A stretch of 64,000 bases of DNA from NCBI GenBank assembly GCA_020049465.1, contig JAIFKS010000007.1, positions 1 to 64,000 of the forward strand, written 5' to 3'. Both the position numbers and the translations under genes were made by a program. This DNA is from a bacterium (lineage in GTDB: Bacteria; Krumholzibacteriota; Krumholzibacteriia; LZORAL124-64-63). Shown here in pieces: positions 9,620 through 18,086 of the stretch (positions are counted from its first letter, which is position 1; each line of letters opens with the position of its first letter). Below the pieces are notes generated by a model. It was not told the DNA's origin, did not search any database, and worked only from the letters and a program-made list of their open reading frames with translations.

Positions 9620-10299
9620 TACGCGCCCTTCCGCTGGATGACCGCCGGCAGGGTCCGCAGCAGGATGCGCAGGTCCAGCCCCACCCCGGCGGCCTCGACG
9701 TACTGGCGGTCCAGTTCCATCCATTCGCTGAAATCCAGGTGGCTGCGCCCGGAAACCTGCCAGAGACAGGTCAGCCCGGGTTTGACCAGCAGCCGCCGCG
9801 CCTGGGTCGCCGTGTAATCCGCGACTTCGGACGGGATCTGGGGCCGTGGCCCGACGATCGACATGTCTCCCCGCAGGACGTTGAGCAGCTGGGGAAACTC
9901 GTCCAGACTGCTGCGGCGCAGGAATCTGCCGACGCCGGTGATGCGCGGGTCGTCCTTGATCTTGAAGGCGGCACCCGTGGCTTCGTTCAGGTGACGCAGA
10001 TCATCCTTGAGGTTCTCCGCGTCGATCGCCATCGAACGGAACTTGAAGCAGTCGAAGAGCCGGCCGCACCTCCCCACGCGGGCCTGCCGGAACAGAACCG
10101 GTCCCGGCGTCTCCAGCTTGATCAGGAACACGATGAACGGCAGCAGCGGCAGGACCAGAAACAGACCCGTCAGCGCAGCGCCCAGATCGAAGGCGCGCTT
10201 GCCGAACGCGTAGAGCCGGCCGGCCCGGGGGGCCCTGCACGAAACGCCCACGAAGGCTTCGTAGCCGGGCCGGTCGCCGTAGTAGAACTCAGCCCCCAT
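9616..10299 (-). CDS. undecaprenyl-phosphate sugar-1-phosphate transferase
   Basis: 227-residue bacterial sugar transferase (PF02397 type) that starts lipid-linked glycan assembly by moving a hexose-1-phosphate from a UDP-sugar to undecaprenyl phosphate. One membrane re-entrant helix (LTGLFLVLPLLPFIVFLIKL) precedes the catalytic part with GPVLFRQARVGR, FDCFKFRSM, SLDEFPQLLNVLRGDMSIVGPRP and KPGLTCLWQVSGRS. The protein is the short catalytic form without the PglB/WbaP N-terminal membrane domains. The ATG at MGAEFYYGD overlaps the end of the upstream glycosyltransferase by 11 bases. It is the last sugar gene of the 9.6-18 kb operon and probably initiates the repeat built by it. Confidence 0.9.
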   Translation of the reverse strand: MGAEFYYGDRPGYEAFVGVSCRAPRAGRLYAFGKRAFDLGAALTGLFLVLPLLPFIVFLIKLETPGPVLFRQARVGRCGRLFDCFKFRSMAIDAENLKDDLRHLNEATGAAFKIKDDPRITGVGRFLRRSSLDEFPQLLNVLRGDMSIVGPRPQIPSEVADYTATQARRLLVKPGLTCLWQVSGRSHLDFSEWMELDRQYVEAAGVGLDLRILLRTLPAVIQRKGAY

Positions 10300-11878
10300 T
10301 CGGGACTCCGGTGACGGGCGAACGCTCCCAGGCGAAGATCCGCGTGCCCGCCGGCTGCGCCACCAGGCGCAGCGTGCCCAGGCGCGACAGAGCCGGCGCC
10401 ATTTCACCCTGCGGGTCGAAGTACCATTCGCGGGCCAGCACGACCCAGCAGCGGTTGCGCCCCTCGAGGATCTCGGCGCAGAAGGCGTCCGCCTGCCCGG
10501 CGCCCGCCAACGGCGGCCGGCGATGGGTGTTCAGGACGGGCAAGCGGTCGTTGTCGTAGAATTCATAGACATCCGAGACCACCGGCACGAGCACCGCGTC
10601 ACCTGGCGCCGCCGCCGCCGTCACCACGCGCACGGCTTCGCGAACGTCCTCGCGGGCATAGCGATGGTCCGAACGCGCCGCTCCCAGCGACCAGACCATG
10701 AGGGACAGCAGCACCGTGGCCGTAAGCGCTCCGACAGCCCTCGGCAACCGCACCAGCCCTCTCGCGGACAACAGCAGGACCAGCGGCATCACCACCGAAA
10801 CGTAACGAGGGTTCCAGGGCTTGACGTTGCGCAGTGCCAGAGCCACCAGCACCGCCACCGGCACCAGGATCCAGATCAGCAGCCGGGCCCGGACCCGGTC
10901 GGGGCGCCGTCCCAGGCCGCCGGCCAGCGCGACGGCGATGGCAAGACCAGCCACCACGAGCATCGGCAGCGCTGTCTGCACGATCTGGGCACGGTCCGGG
11001 CGGTGAAGTTCGGCCAGCGACGGCCCCAGGCTGTAACCGTAGAAGAAGGTCAACAGCGTATAAGGCAGCGCTTCGAGAGCGAAGGTCGTCTCGCCCCTCA
11101 GCGACTCGCCGACCGCGGCTCCGGGCAGGATGCGGTCGACCGCCCAGATACCGGAAGCCTGCAGCAGCCAGGGCATGGTCACGAGCAACACTCCCCCGAA
11201 GGCGAGCGCCACCAGCAGGCGATCACGTCCCAGCCTCGGCCGATCGACGAACGTCATGGTGACCGCCATGGCCGCCCACAGGAACAGTCCCGACAGGTTG
11301 CTCAGGATGCACGCCGACAACGCCGCGATGAAGACCGTGATCTGGCGTCGCCTGAGCCGCCCTGCCGCGAGGTCCAGATAGGCCAGCGAGGCGAGCACGG
11401 CGAAGAACATCAGGAATCCGTAGCCCCGCCCCTCCTGGCTGTACCAGACGTGGAAGGGATTGATCGCGAGCAGCAGCACGGCCAGGCGCGCCGTCCTGCC
11501 GTCGACCAGCTTGCCGGCCAGCACGCCGAACAGCGGAATCGTCAGGACGCCGATCACCGCCAGCGGGAGGCGCATCATCAGTTCCGGATCGCCCAGGCGC
11601 ACCAGGAACCAGGCCACCGCGGTGTAGAGCGGGCCCTGGATCGTGTCGTGCAACTGTTCCCAGAAGTCGAGTCCCGCGCCGGGCCGGATGGTCTGCCAGG
11701 TCAGGATTTCGTCGACCCACAGGGACTGCGCGCGCAAACCAAGCAATCGGGGCACCGCGGCGAGCAGGGTCATGCCCAGCAGGAAACCCGCGCCCGGCGC
11801 GCCTTCGGACGGCGCGTCGACATCGGCCAGCCAGTCGGCGGGCGGTACGAAGGGAGAGCGGCGATGGTCAGGAGTCAT
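10289..11878 (-). CDS. GT39-type (ArnT/PMT-like) membrane glycosyltransferase
   Basis: 529-residue integral membrane protein with about 11-12 hydrophobic segments. The first periplasmic loop holds LWVDEILTW, whose acidic pair corresponds to the catalytic motif of lipid-phosphate-sugar-dependent transferases. QGPLYTAVAWFLVRLGDPELMMRLP and NPFHVWYSQEGRGYG are typical of the family. The last ~140 residues form a soluble periplasmic domain (YEFYDNDRLPVLNTH). It would transfer a sugar from polyprenyl phosphate to an envelope acceptor; donor and acceptor cannot be read from sequence. It overlaps the downstream sugar transferase and lies 33 bases after a DUF3108 gene. Confidence 0.85.
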   Translation of the reverse strand: MTPDHRRSPFVPPADWLADVDAPSEGAPGAGFLLGMTLLAAVPRLLGLRAQSLWVDEILTWQTIRPGAGLDFWEQLHDTIQGPLYTAVAWFLVRLGDPELMMRLPLAVIGVLTIPLFGVLAGKLVDGRTARLAVLLLAINPFHVWYSQEGRGYGFLMFFAVLASLAYLDLAAGRLRRRQITVFIAALSACILSNLSGLFLWAAMAVTMTFVDRPRLGRDRLLVALAFGGVLLVTMPWLLQASGIWAVDRILPGAAVGESLRGETTFALEALPYTLLTFFYGYSLGPSLAELHRPDRAQIVQTALPMLVVAGLAIAVALAGGLGRRPDRVRARLLIWILVPVAVLVALALRNVKPWNPRYVSVVMPLVLLLSARGLVRLPRAVGALTATVLLSLMVWSLGAARSDHRYAREDVREAVRVVTAAAAPGDAVLVPVVSDVYEFYDNDRLPVLNTHRRPPLAGAGQADAFCAEILEGRNRCWVVLAREWYFDPQGEMAPALSRLGTLRLVAQPAGTRIFAWERSPVTGVPNGG

Positions 11879-11911
11879 GCATCCGCCTCGTTGATCGGTC
11901 CGTGTTCCGGG

Positions 11912-12760
11912 TCAGCGGCCGGCTATCCGGCGTTGGTTCAGCGGCACGCCGGGCCGGTACTCCTTCAGGGCGACATCGATCGATCCCACCGGCACCTTCG
12001 TCCTCATCAGCACCGGCACCCGGTATTCATCCGCGCTGATGTAGATCGTGATGCGACCCTCGTGCTTGAACAGGCCTTCGCCTTCGACGACCGGTTCCAC
12101 GACGAAACATTCGAATTTCCCGGCCGGCACTTCCACCGTCTCGCGGCCGTGGACCACGACCTTCATGTTGTAGTTCCGCCGCGACGTGTGGGCCGGCAGC
12201 ATCAGGTCGGTTCCGGATTCCAGATCCAGGTTGCGCACATAATAGAAAGCCGACAGTTCGTCCTGCACTCCCGCCGGCACGGCCATGGTATGGCCGTCGC
12301 CGTAGCGGGCCAGTCCCGCCACACGGTCGAAGTTGATCTCCAGGGTCTTCTTGTAATCGCCCTCGCGCAGCCGCTTGTAGAAGTAGGCGCTGCCGAGATC
12401 GATCACATCGATATAGGTGACGATCTTGTCGCGCACCTTGTAGATCGACGAGAAGAACCGGTTGCTGTTCGCCGTGCTCTGCACATGGTAGCACGTCCGC
12501 CCCAGGTGATCGACTGTTCCGATCGTTTCGAGGATCCCTTCCCCGGCATTGATCGGACCGTAGCTGATTTCGAACACCATCCGTTCGCCCGGCCCGTAGA
12601 CGGTGGGCGCCGGTCCGCCGCGGCCGGCCAGGGTGTCGGCGACCGCTTTCGCCGCCGTCGTGTCCGCGACGGTCGCACCACCCTGCGCACCAGCGGCACC
12701 GGCCGTGGCCAGGAGGATCGCCAGCAGCAACCGTCGGCAGATGCCGGGGAATCGTTCCAT
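11912..12760 (-). CDS. DUF3108-type exported protein
   Basis: 282 residues with a clear Sec signal peptide (RRLLLAILLATAGAAGAQG, likely cut after AGA). The mature part has the DUF3108 pattern: GERMVFEISYGPINAGEGILET, then KVRDKIVTYID, YFYKRLREGDYKKTLEINFD, and VPAGKFECFVVEPVVEGEGLFKHEGRITIYIS. Such proteins are periplasmic beta-rich folds, often near envelope or polysaccharide genes; their biochemical role is not established. The ATG overlaps the stop of the upstream glycosyltransferase as TGATG, so it belongs to the same translationally coupled operon. A longer frame upstream is merely the antisense-like extension into the neighbour. Confidence 0.85.
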   Translation of the reverse strand: MERFPGICRRLLLAILLATAGAAGAQGGATVADTTAAKAVADTLAGRGGPAPTVYGPGERMVFEISYGPINAGEGILETIGTVDHLGRTCYHVQSTANSNRFFSSIYKVRDKIVTYIDVIDLGSAYFYKRLREGDYKKTLEINFDRVAGLARYGDGHTMAVPAGVQDELSAFYYVRNLDLESGTDLMLPAHTSRRNYNMKVVVHGRETVEVPAGKFECFVVEPVVEGEGLFKHEGRITIYISADEYRVPVLMRTKVPVGSIDVALKEYRPGVPLNQRRIAGR

Positions 12761-13860
12761 CAACACGTTGTCGCCTTTCCCTCGGGGCCGGCAGAACGCT
12801 CCGCGGCCGTCCGGGCCCGCCCGTGGGCGCGCAGCAGATCCAGCGTCGCGGCGGCCACGGGTTCGAACCCCAGGTTCTCCAGGCAGGGCCGGCCGGGCAC
12901 CGGGCATTCCTTCAGGTCGCACGGCGAACAGGACTCCCCACGTCGCACGCAAACGTGGCGCGGGCCCGGCGGGTTCCACCCCGCCGGATCGGTGGGTCCG
13001 AACACGGTCACCGTCGGCAGGCCCAGCAGCGCGGCCAGATGCCGCAGCCCGTTGTCTGTACCGACAAAAACGTCACAGCAGCGCAGCAGCGCGGCCATTT
13101 CCACCAGCGTCGTCGGCGGCACGAATGCGCGCGACGGCATTTCCGGCAGCAGTTCCCCGACCAGCGCCTCGTCGCCTGGACCGGGCGCCAGCAGGGTTCG
13201 TACGCCCTCGGCCTCCAACCGGCGCCACAGGCCGGCGACGTGGCGGGCCGGCCAGGCTTTCGCACTCCAGGTGGCGCTCATCACCAGAATGGCCCGGGGC
13301 CCTCCCTGCATTGCGCTCCAGTTGCGCAGCCATTGTCCGAACGGCGTGTCCTTAGACACCGCCGCCTCACCCGTGGATCGCAACCCGGCGCCCGGGGTCC
13401 ACGGTTCCGGTGTCAGGCCCAGCGCCCGCAGGGGATCCAGGAACGCCTCACCGGCGAATCCCCGCAACGGGTGTGCGCCGGAACGATTGCGGGGCACGCG
13501 CAGATTGTAGGCCCAGCGTCGCCGCGGCAGATCGTACCCCACCCGCACGCCCGCGCCCGACAGGGCGGTCCAGATCGCGGTGCGCGGACTCCCGAGCCAG
13601 TCGATAACCAGTTCGTACCGTCGGCTGCGCAGCCAGCGCAGCCAAGGCTGCCCGTCCGCCCGGGGATACGCCAGCACGTTCACGTTCGGGGCCAGATCCG
13701 AAAAAAGGGGTTCCAGCGGCTTGTCGACCACCAGATCGATGATCGCCTCCGGCCAGGCGTCCGCGACCGCGGCCACCGCCGGCAGCGAGACCAGGGCATC
13801 ACCGAGCGCCCGTCGCCTGATGAGCAGGATACGGCGGAAGTCCCGCTGGCGCGCCGTCAT
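12760..13860 (-). CDS. GT9 family glycosyltransferase (heptosyltransferase-like)
   Basis: 366-residue GT-B enzyme of the ADP-heptose:LPS heptosyltransferase family. The N-terminal LLIRRRALGDALVSLPAVAA is the acceptor-side signature. The C-terminal half has AILVMSATWSAKAWPARHVAGLW and CCDVFVGTDNGLRHLAALLGLPTVTVFGPTDP, the nucleotide-sugar site. A Cys-rich C-terminus (CSPCDLKECPVPGRPCLENL) is common in the WaaF-type clade. The ATG overlaps the upstream stop by four bases (ATGA). It is one of four GT9 genes here, which together would build an inner-core oligosaccharide; which linkage each makes is unknown. Confidence 0.88.
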   Translation of the reverse strand: MTARQRDFRRILLIRRRALGDALVSLPAVAAVADAWPEAIIDLVVDKPLEPLFSDLAPNVNVLAYPRADGQPWLRWLRSRRYELVIDWLGSPRTAIWTALSGAGVRVGYDLPRRRWAYNLRVPRNRSGAHPLRGFAGEAFLDPLRALGLTPEPWTPGAGLRSTGEAAVSKDTPFGQWLRNWSAMQGGPRAILVMSATWSAKAWPARHVAGLWRRLEAEGVRTLLAPGPGDEALVGELLPEMPSRAFVPPTTLVEMAALLRCCDVFVGTDNGLRHLAALLGLPTVTVFGPTDPAGWNPPGPRHVCVRRGESCSPCDLKECPVPGRPCLENLGFEPVAAATLDLLRAHGRARTAAERSAGPEGKATTC

Positions 13861-15056
13861 GACCGCACCCCGGGTCGGCCCCCGGCGCGTCCGCCGGAAT
13901 CCGCATCCCACGCCGGAAGCGTTGTGAACATATCCCGCGCCGCTGACAGGACATCTTCGGGTGCGAGGTCGGGCAGACAAATGAAGGCATCGCAGGCATG
14001 CAGATCGCAGGGATGGCAGGGCGGTCGGGTCGCCAGCACACGGAACGGACCGCTGTCCGCATACGGGAACCACAGGCGCGGATCGGTGGGACCGAACAGC
14101 GCCAACGTGGGGACCCGCAGGCCGACCGCCGCATGCATCACGCCGCCATCGACGGTGATCAGCCCGGCGCTGGCGGCCAGCAGGTCGAGCACGTCGTCAA
14201 GCGCCAGGACCGGCAGCACGCCGCCGCGGCCCACCGGAATCCCGGTGGCCGGCCCGCCGCCGGGGGGGCTCAGCACGAACACCGATCCATTCCAGAAGGA
14301 ATCGAGTCGAGCGGCCAGCGAACGCCAATGCCCGAGGGGCCACTGCTTGGTCGCCCAAGTGGCGCCGGGCGCCAGCAGCAGGAACGGCGCTTCGGCCGGC
14401 AAACCTGCGGCGTTCAGCAGCGCCGCCGCGCGAGCCGAAGCCCCCGCCCTCGGCGCGAGGCTCGGGGCAGCCCTGCGGTTGCGTCCGGTGAACCAGGTGA
14501 GGAAATCCAGCCCGCTCTCGACGTGCATCAGCGGGGCCAGTCGCGTCAGGTGGTCGCCCAACCCGCCCGGCGCCAGGCGCGCCCAGTCGGGTCGCCCCTG
14601 CACAGCATCGGCGCCGCTCTGGTGGGTGTACAGCCAGCCGCGGCTGCCCGCCGGTCCCGCCAGACGCCTCGGGAGGCCCGCCGCGCGGAGCAGCCAGGCG
14701 CTGCGCGGATTGAAGAACAGATCCACCGCCAGATCATAGCGAATCCTGCGTATGTCCAGCACGGTGCCCGCGGTTCCGTGTGTGCGCACGGAAGCATCAT
14801 GGTCCGCCGGTGCTGCCGCACGGGCACGGGCGTCGGAGCCGCGCCGGGCCACCGCCAGCGCGTGCACACGCGCCAGCTCCGGATGGCCGGCCAGAACCGG
14901 TGCGTAGGCCTCTTCGCACAGGTAACCGATCTCGAGTTCCGGATCGCCCGCTCTCAGCGCGTCCAGGACCACGGTCGTCATCACGATATCGCCGAGATAA
15001 CGCAGGCGCGTGACCAGCACCCGCTTCACCAGGTCGTTGCCCAGGCGCCAGCTCAT
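13857..15056 (-). CDS. GT9 family glycosyltransferase (heptosyltransferase-like)
   Basis: 399-residue GT9 protein. KRVLVTRLRYLGDIVMTTVVLDAL is the N-terminal motif, LLLAPGATWATKQWPLGHWRSLA the central one, and AGLITVDGGVMHAAVGLRVPTLALFGPTDPRLWFPY the nucleotide-sugar loop. HPCDLHACDAFICL near the C-terminus matches the Cys motif of its neighbours. An Ala/Arg-rich insertion near residues 72-95 separates the N-terminal strands. It overlaps gmhB upstream and the next GT9 downstream by four bases each, so translation is coupled along the operon. Confidence 0.88.
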   Translation of the reverse strand: MSWRLGNDLVKRVLVTRLRYLGDIVMTTVVLDALRAGDPELEIGYLCEEAYAPVLAGHPELARVHALAVARRGSDARARAAAPADHDASVRTHGTAGTVLDIRRIRYDLAVDLFFNPRSAWLLRAAGLPRRLAGPAGSRGWLYTHQSGADAVQGRPDWARLAPGGLGDHLTRLAPLMHVESGLDFLTWFTGRNRRAAPSLAPRAGASARAAALLNAAGLPAEAPFLLLAPGATWATKQWPLGHWRSLAARLDSFWNGSVFVLSPPGGGPATGIPVGRGGVLPVLALDDVLDLLAASAGLITVDGGVMHAAVGLRVPTLALFGPTDPRLWFPYADSGPFRVLATRPPCHPCDLHACDAFICLPDLAPEDVLSAARDMFTTLPAWDADSGGRAGGRPGVRS

Positions 15057-15664
15057 GCGGGTCTCCCCCCGGCGGCGGGCCCCGCACCGAGAACGAGCTT
15101 CACTGCAGCCGCCAGATCAGCGGCCTGCCTCACCAGTGGATCGTGCGACCAGGCGGCACGCACGCGCGCAGCTTCGCCCGCCCCGTGTCCAGTGCCCACC
15201 AGCACCGCGCCCAGACCGTGCCGACGGCCCAGCTCCACGTCACTGGACTTGTCCCCGATCACCCACGAGCAGGCTGCATCCCAGCGGAACGACTGCGCAG
15301 CCTCTTCCAGCAGCCCCGGACCGGGCTTCCGGCAGCGGCAACCGTCCTCCGGCGCGTGCGGACAGTAGTACATCCCGTCCAGGACGACGCCGTACCTCGA
15401 CAATTCGAGATCGACGCGCGCCATCACCGCCGCCAGTTCCGCCGAACCGAAGCGCCCCCGTCCGAGACCGCTCTGGTTCGAGAGTCCGATCAGCAGGTAC
15501 CCTGCCGCCGCCGCCTGCGCCATGGCGGCCGCGGCGCCGGGCACCAGTTCGACGCCGTCGGGATCGGACAGGTAGTCCTTGTCGACGATGACCACGCCGT
15601 CACGGTCCAGGAACAGGGCCGGTCCCTCGCGCATGAATCCGGCCGGAGGGCACGTCCAGATCAT
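15053..15664 (-). CDS. gmhB: D-glycero-D-manno-heptose-1,7-bisphosphate 7-phosphatase (HAD)
   Basis: 203-residue HAD-IIIA phosphatase that removes the 7-phosphate in the ADP-heptose pathway. ALFLDRDGVV carries the nucleophile and acid-base aspartates, LIGLSNQSGLGRG is motif II, and YYCPHAPEDGCRCRKPGPG is the Cys/His zinc loop followed by the motif III Lys. WVIGDKSSDVELGRR is motif IV. The zinc loop is diagnostic of GmhB and of the related histidinol-phosphate phosphatase; the position between heptosyltransferase genes favours GmhB. Both ends overlap neighbours by ATGA, so supply of heptose precursor and its transfer are encoded together. Confidence 0.9.
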   Translation of the reverse strand: MIWTCPPAGFMREGPALFLDRDGVVIVDKDYLSDPDGVELVPGAAAAMAQAAAAGYLLIGLSNQSGLGRGRFGSAELAAVMARVDLELSRYGVVLDGMYYCPHAPEDGCRCRKPGPGLLEEAAQSFRWDAACSWVIGDKSSDVELGRRHGLGAVLVGTGHGAGEAARVRAAWSHDPLVRQAADLAAAVKLVLGAGPAAGGRPA

Positions 15665-16824
15665 CGGGCCTTCCTTTCCGGAACCACGCCGCCCCGGGCC
15701 GCCGTGACCCGGCCCAACAATCCCCGCGCGGCTGTCAGTACATCCCGGCCTTCGATGGTGTCGAGACAGAATACGGGCTGATTGCAGGTGCGGCGATAAC
15801 AGGGACGGCAGGGGAAGCCGTCGGCGGCCAGAATCTCCACGTGCGGACCGGTGGGCCGCGTCCAGTCCGGATTCGACGAGCCGAACAGACCCAGCGTCGG
15901 CGTACCGAGCGCGGCCGCCACATGCATCAGACCGCTGTCGTTGCCGACATAGAGCCCGCAGGCGCGTAGCCAGGATACCGCTTCGGGCAGCCCCGTGACA
16001 CCCGTCAGATCGAAGATGTCAGCGTCCGGGGCGGCGGTCACAGCGTCGGCGCCCGCCGCCCATTTCAATTGCGGCGCCGCCGTGCGCAATGCCGCCACCA
16101 GGGGTGCCGCGTTGCCGTCGCCAAGCAGCAGGATGCGCGCACCTTCTTCGGTAACGGCCGCCGAAACGAACGCGGCGGTCGGACGGGTCGGCCAGGTCTT
16201 CGCGGGGCCGTACGTGGTTCCCGGGCCCAGCGCCCACAGTGGGCGCGCCCCGACGACGTTCGACGGTGGCGGCACGGCCGGACCGGCCAGCCGGGCCGGC
16301 CCCGTGTCGTCGACCGGCGGCAACCGCCCGGGATCCCAACCGCCGACACGAGCGAGCGCCGCGCCGAGATCGAGCATCTCACGGCTGAAGTGACGCCGAC
16401 CCCGCGTCTCGCGCGGCAAAGCGTCCGTGAGCAACAGACCACGCCCGTCGCCCCGGTGTCCGATCCGGAAAGGGATTCCCGCCAGCGCCGCCGTCAGGCC
16501 GGCCCGCAAGGAAGGAGGGCCCAGCAGCACCGCGTCGAAACGCCGCGCCCGCCACTGCGCAGCCTGGCGCGCGAGTCCTCGCCAGCCGTCATGCGAGCCG
16601 GGGCGCTCGACGACGATCAGTTCATCGCAACGGGGATCTCCCGTGAACAACGGCGCCCACGAAGCCCGAACCGCCAGCGTGAGCCTCAGCGCGGGTCCTC
16701 CCGGTGCGCGGCGCGCGGCATCCAGCCATGTCAACAGGGGGGTCATCATGACGGCGTCGCCCAGCCAGTTCGGTGCGACCACCAGCACGCGGCTCACCGG
16801 CCGCACGTCACTTGACCGGGGCAT
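15661..16824 (-). CDS. waaF: lipopolysaccharide heptosyltransferase II-like (WaaF) protein
   Basis: 387-residue GT9 enzyme. VLVVAPNWLGDAVMMTPLLTWL is the WaaF-type N-terminal signature (Asn-Trp-Leu-Gly-Asp), absent in the other GT9 proteins here. WALGPGTTYGPAKTWPTRPTAAFV, ACGLYVGNDSGLMHVAAALGTPTLGLFGSSNPDW and the Cys-bearing PCRPCYRRTCNQPVFCLDTI follow. In WaaF the reaction is transfer of the second L,D-heptose to LPS inner core. It ends on the gmhB start (ATGA) and begins 17 bases inside the preceding GT9 gene. Confidence 0.88.
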   Translation of the reverse strand: MPRSSDVRPVSRVLVVAPNWLGDAVMMTPLLTWLDAARRAPGGPALRLTLAVRASWAPLFTGDPRCDELIVVERPGSHDGWRGLARQAAQWRARRFDAVLLGPPSLRAGLTAALAGIPFRIGHRGDGRGLLLTDALPRETRGRRHFSREMLDLGAALARVGGWDPGRLPPVDDTGPARLAGPAVPPPSNVVGARPLWALGPGTTYGPAKTWPTRPTAAFVSAAVTEEGARILLLGDGNAAPLVAALRTAAPQLKWAAGADAVTAAPDADIFDLTGVTGLPEAVSWLRACGLYVGNDSGLMHVAAALGTPTLGLFGSSNPDWTRPTGPHVEILAADGFPCRPCYRRTCNQPVFCLDTIEGRDVLTAARGLLGRVTAARGGVVPERKAR

Positions 16825-18058
16825 CGGTCGACGCTGAACGGGAGGCAGGCGTCGGCGGGACGGGCTTCACCACGGGACCGGAAGCCGCGTCCGCCGTCTG
16901 TCCGGAGCCCTCGACAGGCTTCGTCCCTGCCACCGGGGGCGCCGCGGCGCCGGCGGTCGACGCCGCGGTGCTTATCACGGTGATGGCCGCTGCGCGCCGT
17001 CGGTCGCCCGCCACGGCTTCGACCGCGGCCAGCAGTTCCTCCGGCGCGACGCTGCCATCCTCCTCCAGCGTCAGCACGCGGGTCAGTGCCCGATCCCGCG
17101 GACGCCAGCAGTCCGGATCCGAGGCATGGAACAGGCCGATGGCTGGAACGCCCATGGCAACCGCGAAATGGAAACTGTCGGTGTTGCCAGCGACGATGAG
17201 GTCACACTGCGACAGGAGCAGGACCACTTCAAGCAGGGTCTCGCGGCTGAGTCCGCTCGGAACATTGGACAGCAACACTTCCAGACGCGCCATCCGCTCG
17301 CTCTGATCCGGATGGCCAAGCGGGATCACCCGGCACTCCATATTCGCCGACAGTTGCTTCGCCACTGCCTTGAACGTCTCGATGGCCGGCGCCGCTCCCG
17401 TCAGCGGCTGCCCCGGGTCCAGGCCCACCAGCATCTGCCGTTGGTTCGGCTTGTGGAAATGAACCTGCTGCGCCATCTGCCGGACCTTGTCCATCGGGAG
17501 CGGCCAGCGCGGCTTCAGTTCCGCGGCCGTGAACCCGAGAAATGGCGCGACATGCCGGAGGCGATCGCCCAGGTAGCCGTCGGTCCCGGCGCGCAGTTCG
17601 AAATTGGTGGCCGGCCAGGCATCCGGATGCGACGGCCCGTAGCGCAGTGCGGCGCCCGTGGCCAGCGCAGCCATTTCGAGGGCCGAGTGCGGCTCGTGCG
17701 CCATCAGGATCGTCATCCCGTAGCCGCCGGATTGCACCTGACGCAGGAGCGACGTGAACGCCGGCCGCCATTGATTCAGTTGACCGGGCTTGTAGATCAG
17801 GCACTGCCGCGCCAGGCCGCTGGGGATGACCAGCGGAGCATGCTGTTCCGGCATCAGGAAATCCATGCAGGTGCCCGGATAGCGCCGCCGGATAGCCGTC
17901 AGCAGGGGCATGTGGAACAGCACATCACTGAGGTTGCCGGCGTCGATGCACAGGAGCCGCGAATCCTCCGCCAGACAATCGGGCAGAGAGAACCGGGCTT
18001 CCGTCCCCTTGCGGAAGAACGGCCGCAGCAGCGTGCTGAACAGCTTGTGCTCGGACAC
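16808..18058 (-). CDS. divergent GT9-like protein with Ala/Pro/Thr-rich tail
   Basis: 416 residues. A GT9 fold is suggested by LLCIDAGNLSDVLFHMPLLTAIRRRYPG (a Gly-Asn-Leu-Ser-Asp variant of the usual motif), MLVGLDPGQPLTGAAPAIETFK and CDLIVAGNTDSFHFAVAMGVPAIGLFHASDPDCW. The canonical acceptor-side and Gly-Pro-Thr-Asp motifs are altered, so activity is uncertain. The last ~60 residues are a low-complexity Ala/Pro/Thr/Val segment with no parallel in its neighbours. The GTG start has AGAGAGG six bases upstream. It is the first of the glycan genes downstream of lon (28-base gap). Confidence 0.75.
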   Translation of the reverse strand: MSEHKLFSTLLRPFFRKGTEARFSLPDCLAEDSRLLCIDAGNLSDVLFHMPLLTAIRRRYPGTCMDFLMPEQHAPLVIPSGLARQCLIYKPGQLNQWRPAFTSLLRQVQSGGYGMTILMAHEPHSALEMAALATGAALRYGPSHPDAWPATNFELRAGTDGYLGDRLRHVAPFLGFTAAELKPRWPLPMDKVRQMAQQVHFHKPNQRQMLVGLDPGQPLTGAAPAIETFKAVAKQLSANMECRVIPLGHPDQSERMARLEVLLSNVPSGLSRETLLEVVLLLSQCDLIVAGNTDSFHFAVAMGVPAIGLFHASDPDCWRPRDRALTRVLTLEEDGSVAPEELLAAVEAVAGDRRRAAAITVISTAASTAGAAAPPVAGTKPVEGSGQTADAASGPVVKPVPPTPASRSASTDAPVK

Positions 18059-18086
18059 CGGATTCCTCTCTCGACGTCAGTCAGGC

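Noticed and set aside
6110-9817. 1235-codon plus-strand frame across the TPR, acyl-CoA dehydrogenase and PhzF genes
   Set aside because: The protein is Arg/Ala/Gly/His-rich without domains, and well-recognised enzymes occupy the other strand.
12855-12875. tRNA T-arm-like string GGGTTCGAACCCC
   Set aside because: It lies inside a GT9 coding sequence (GFEPVA) and no acceptor stem, D-arm or anticodon arm surrounds it.
10523-13510. 995-codon plus-strand frame opposite the GT39 and DUF3108 genes
   Set aside because: Composition is typical of an antisense shadow (Gln/His/Arg-rich), with no ribosome site or conserved motif.
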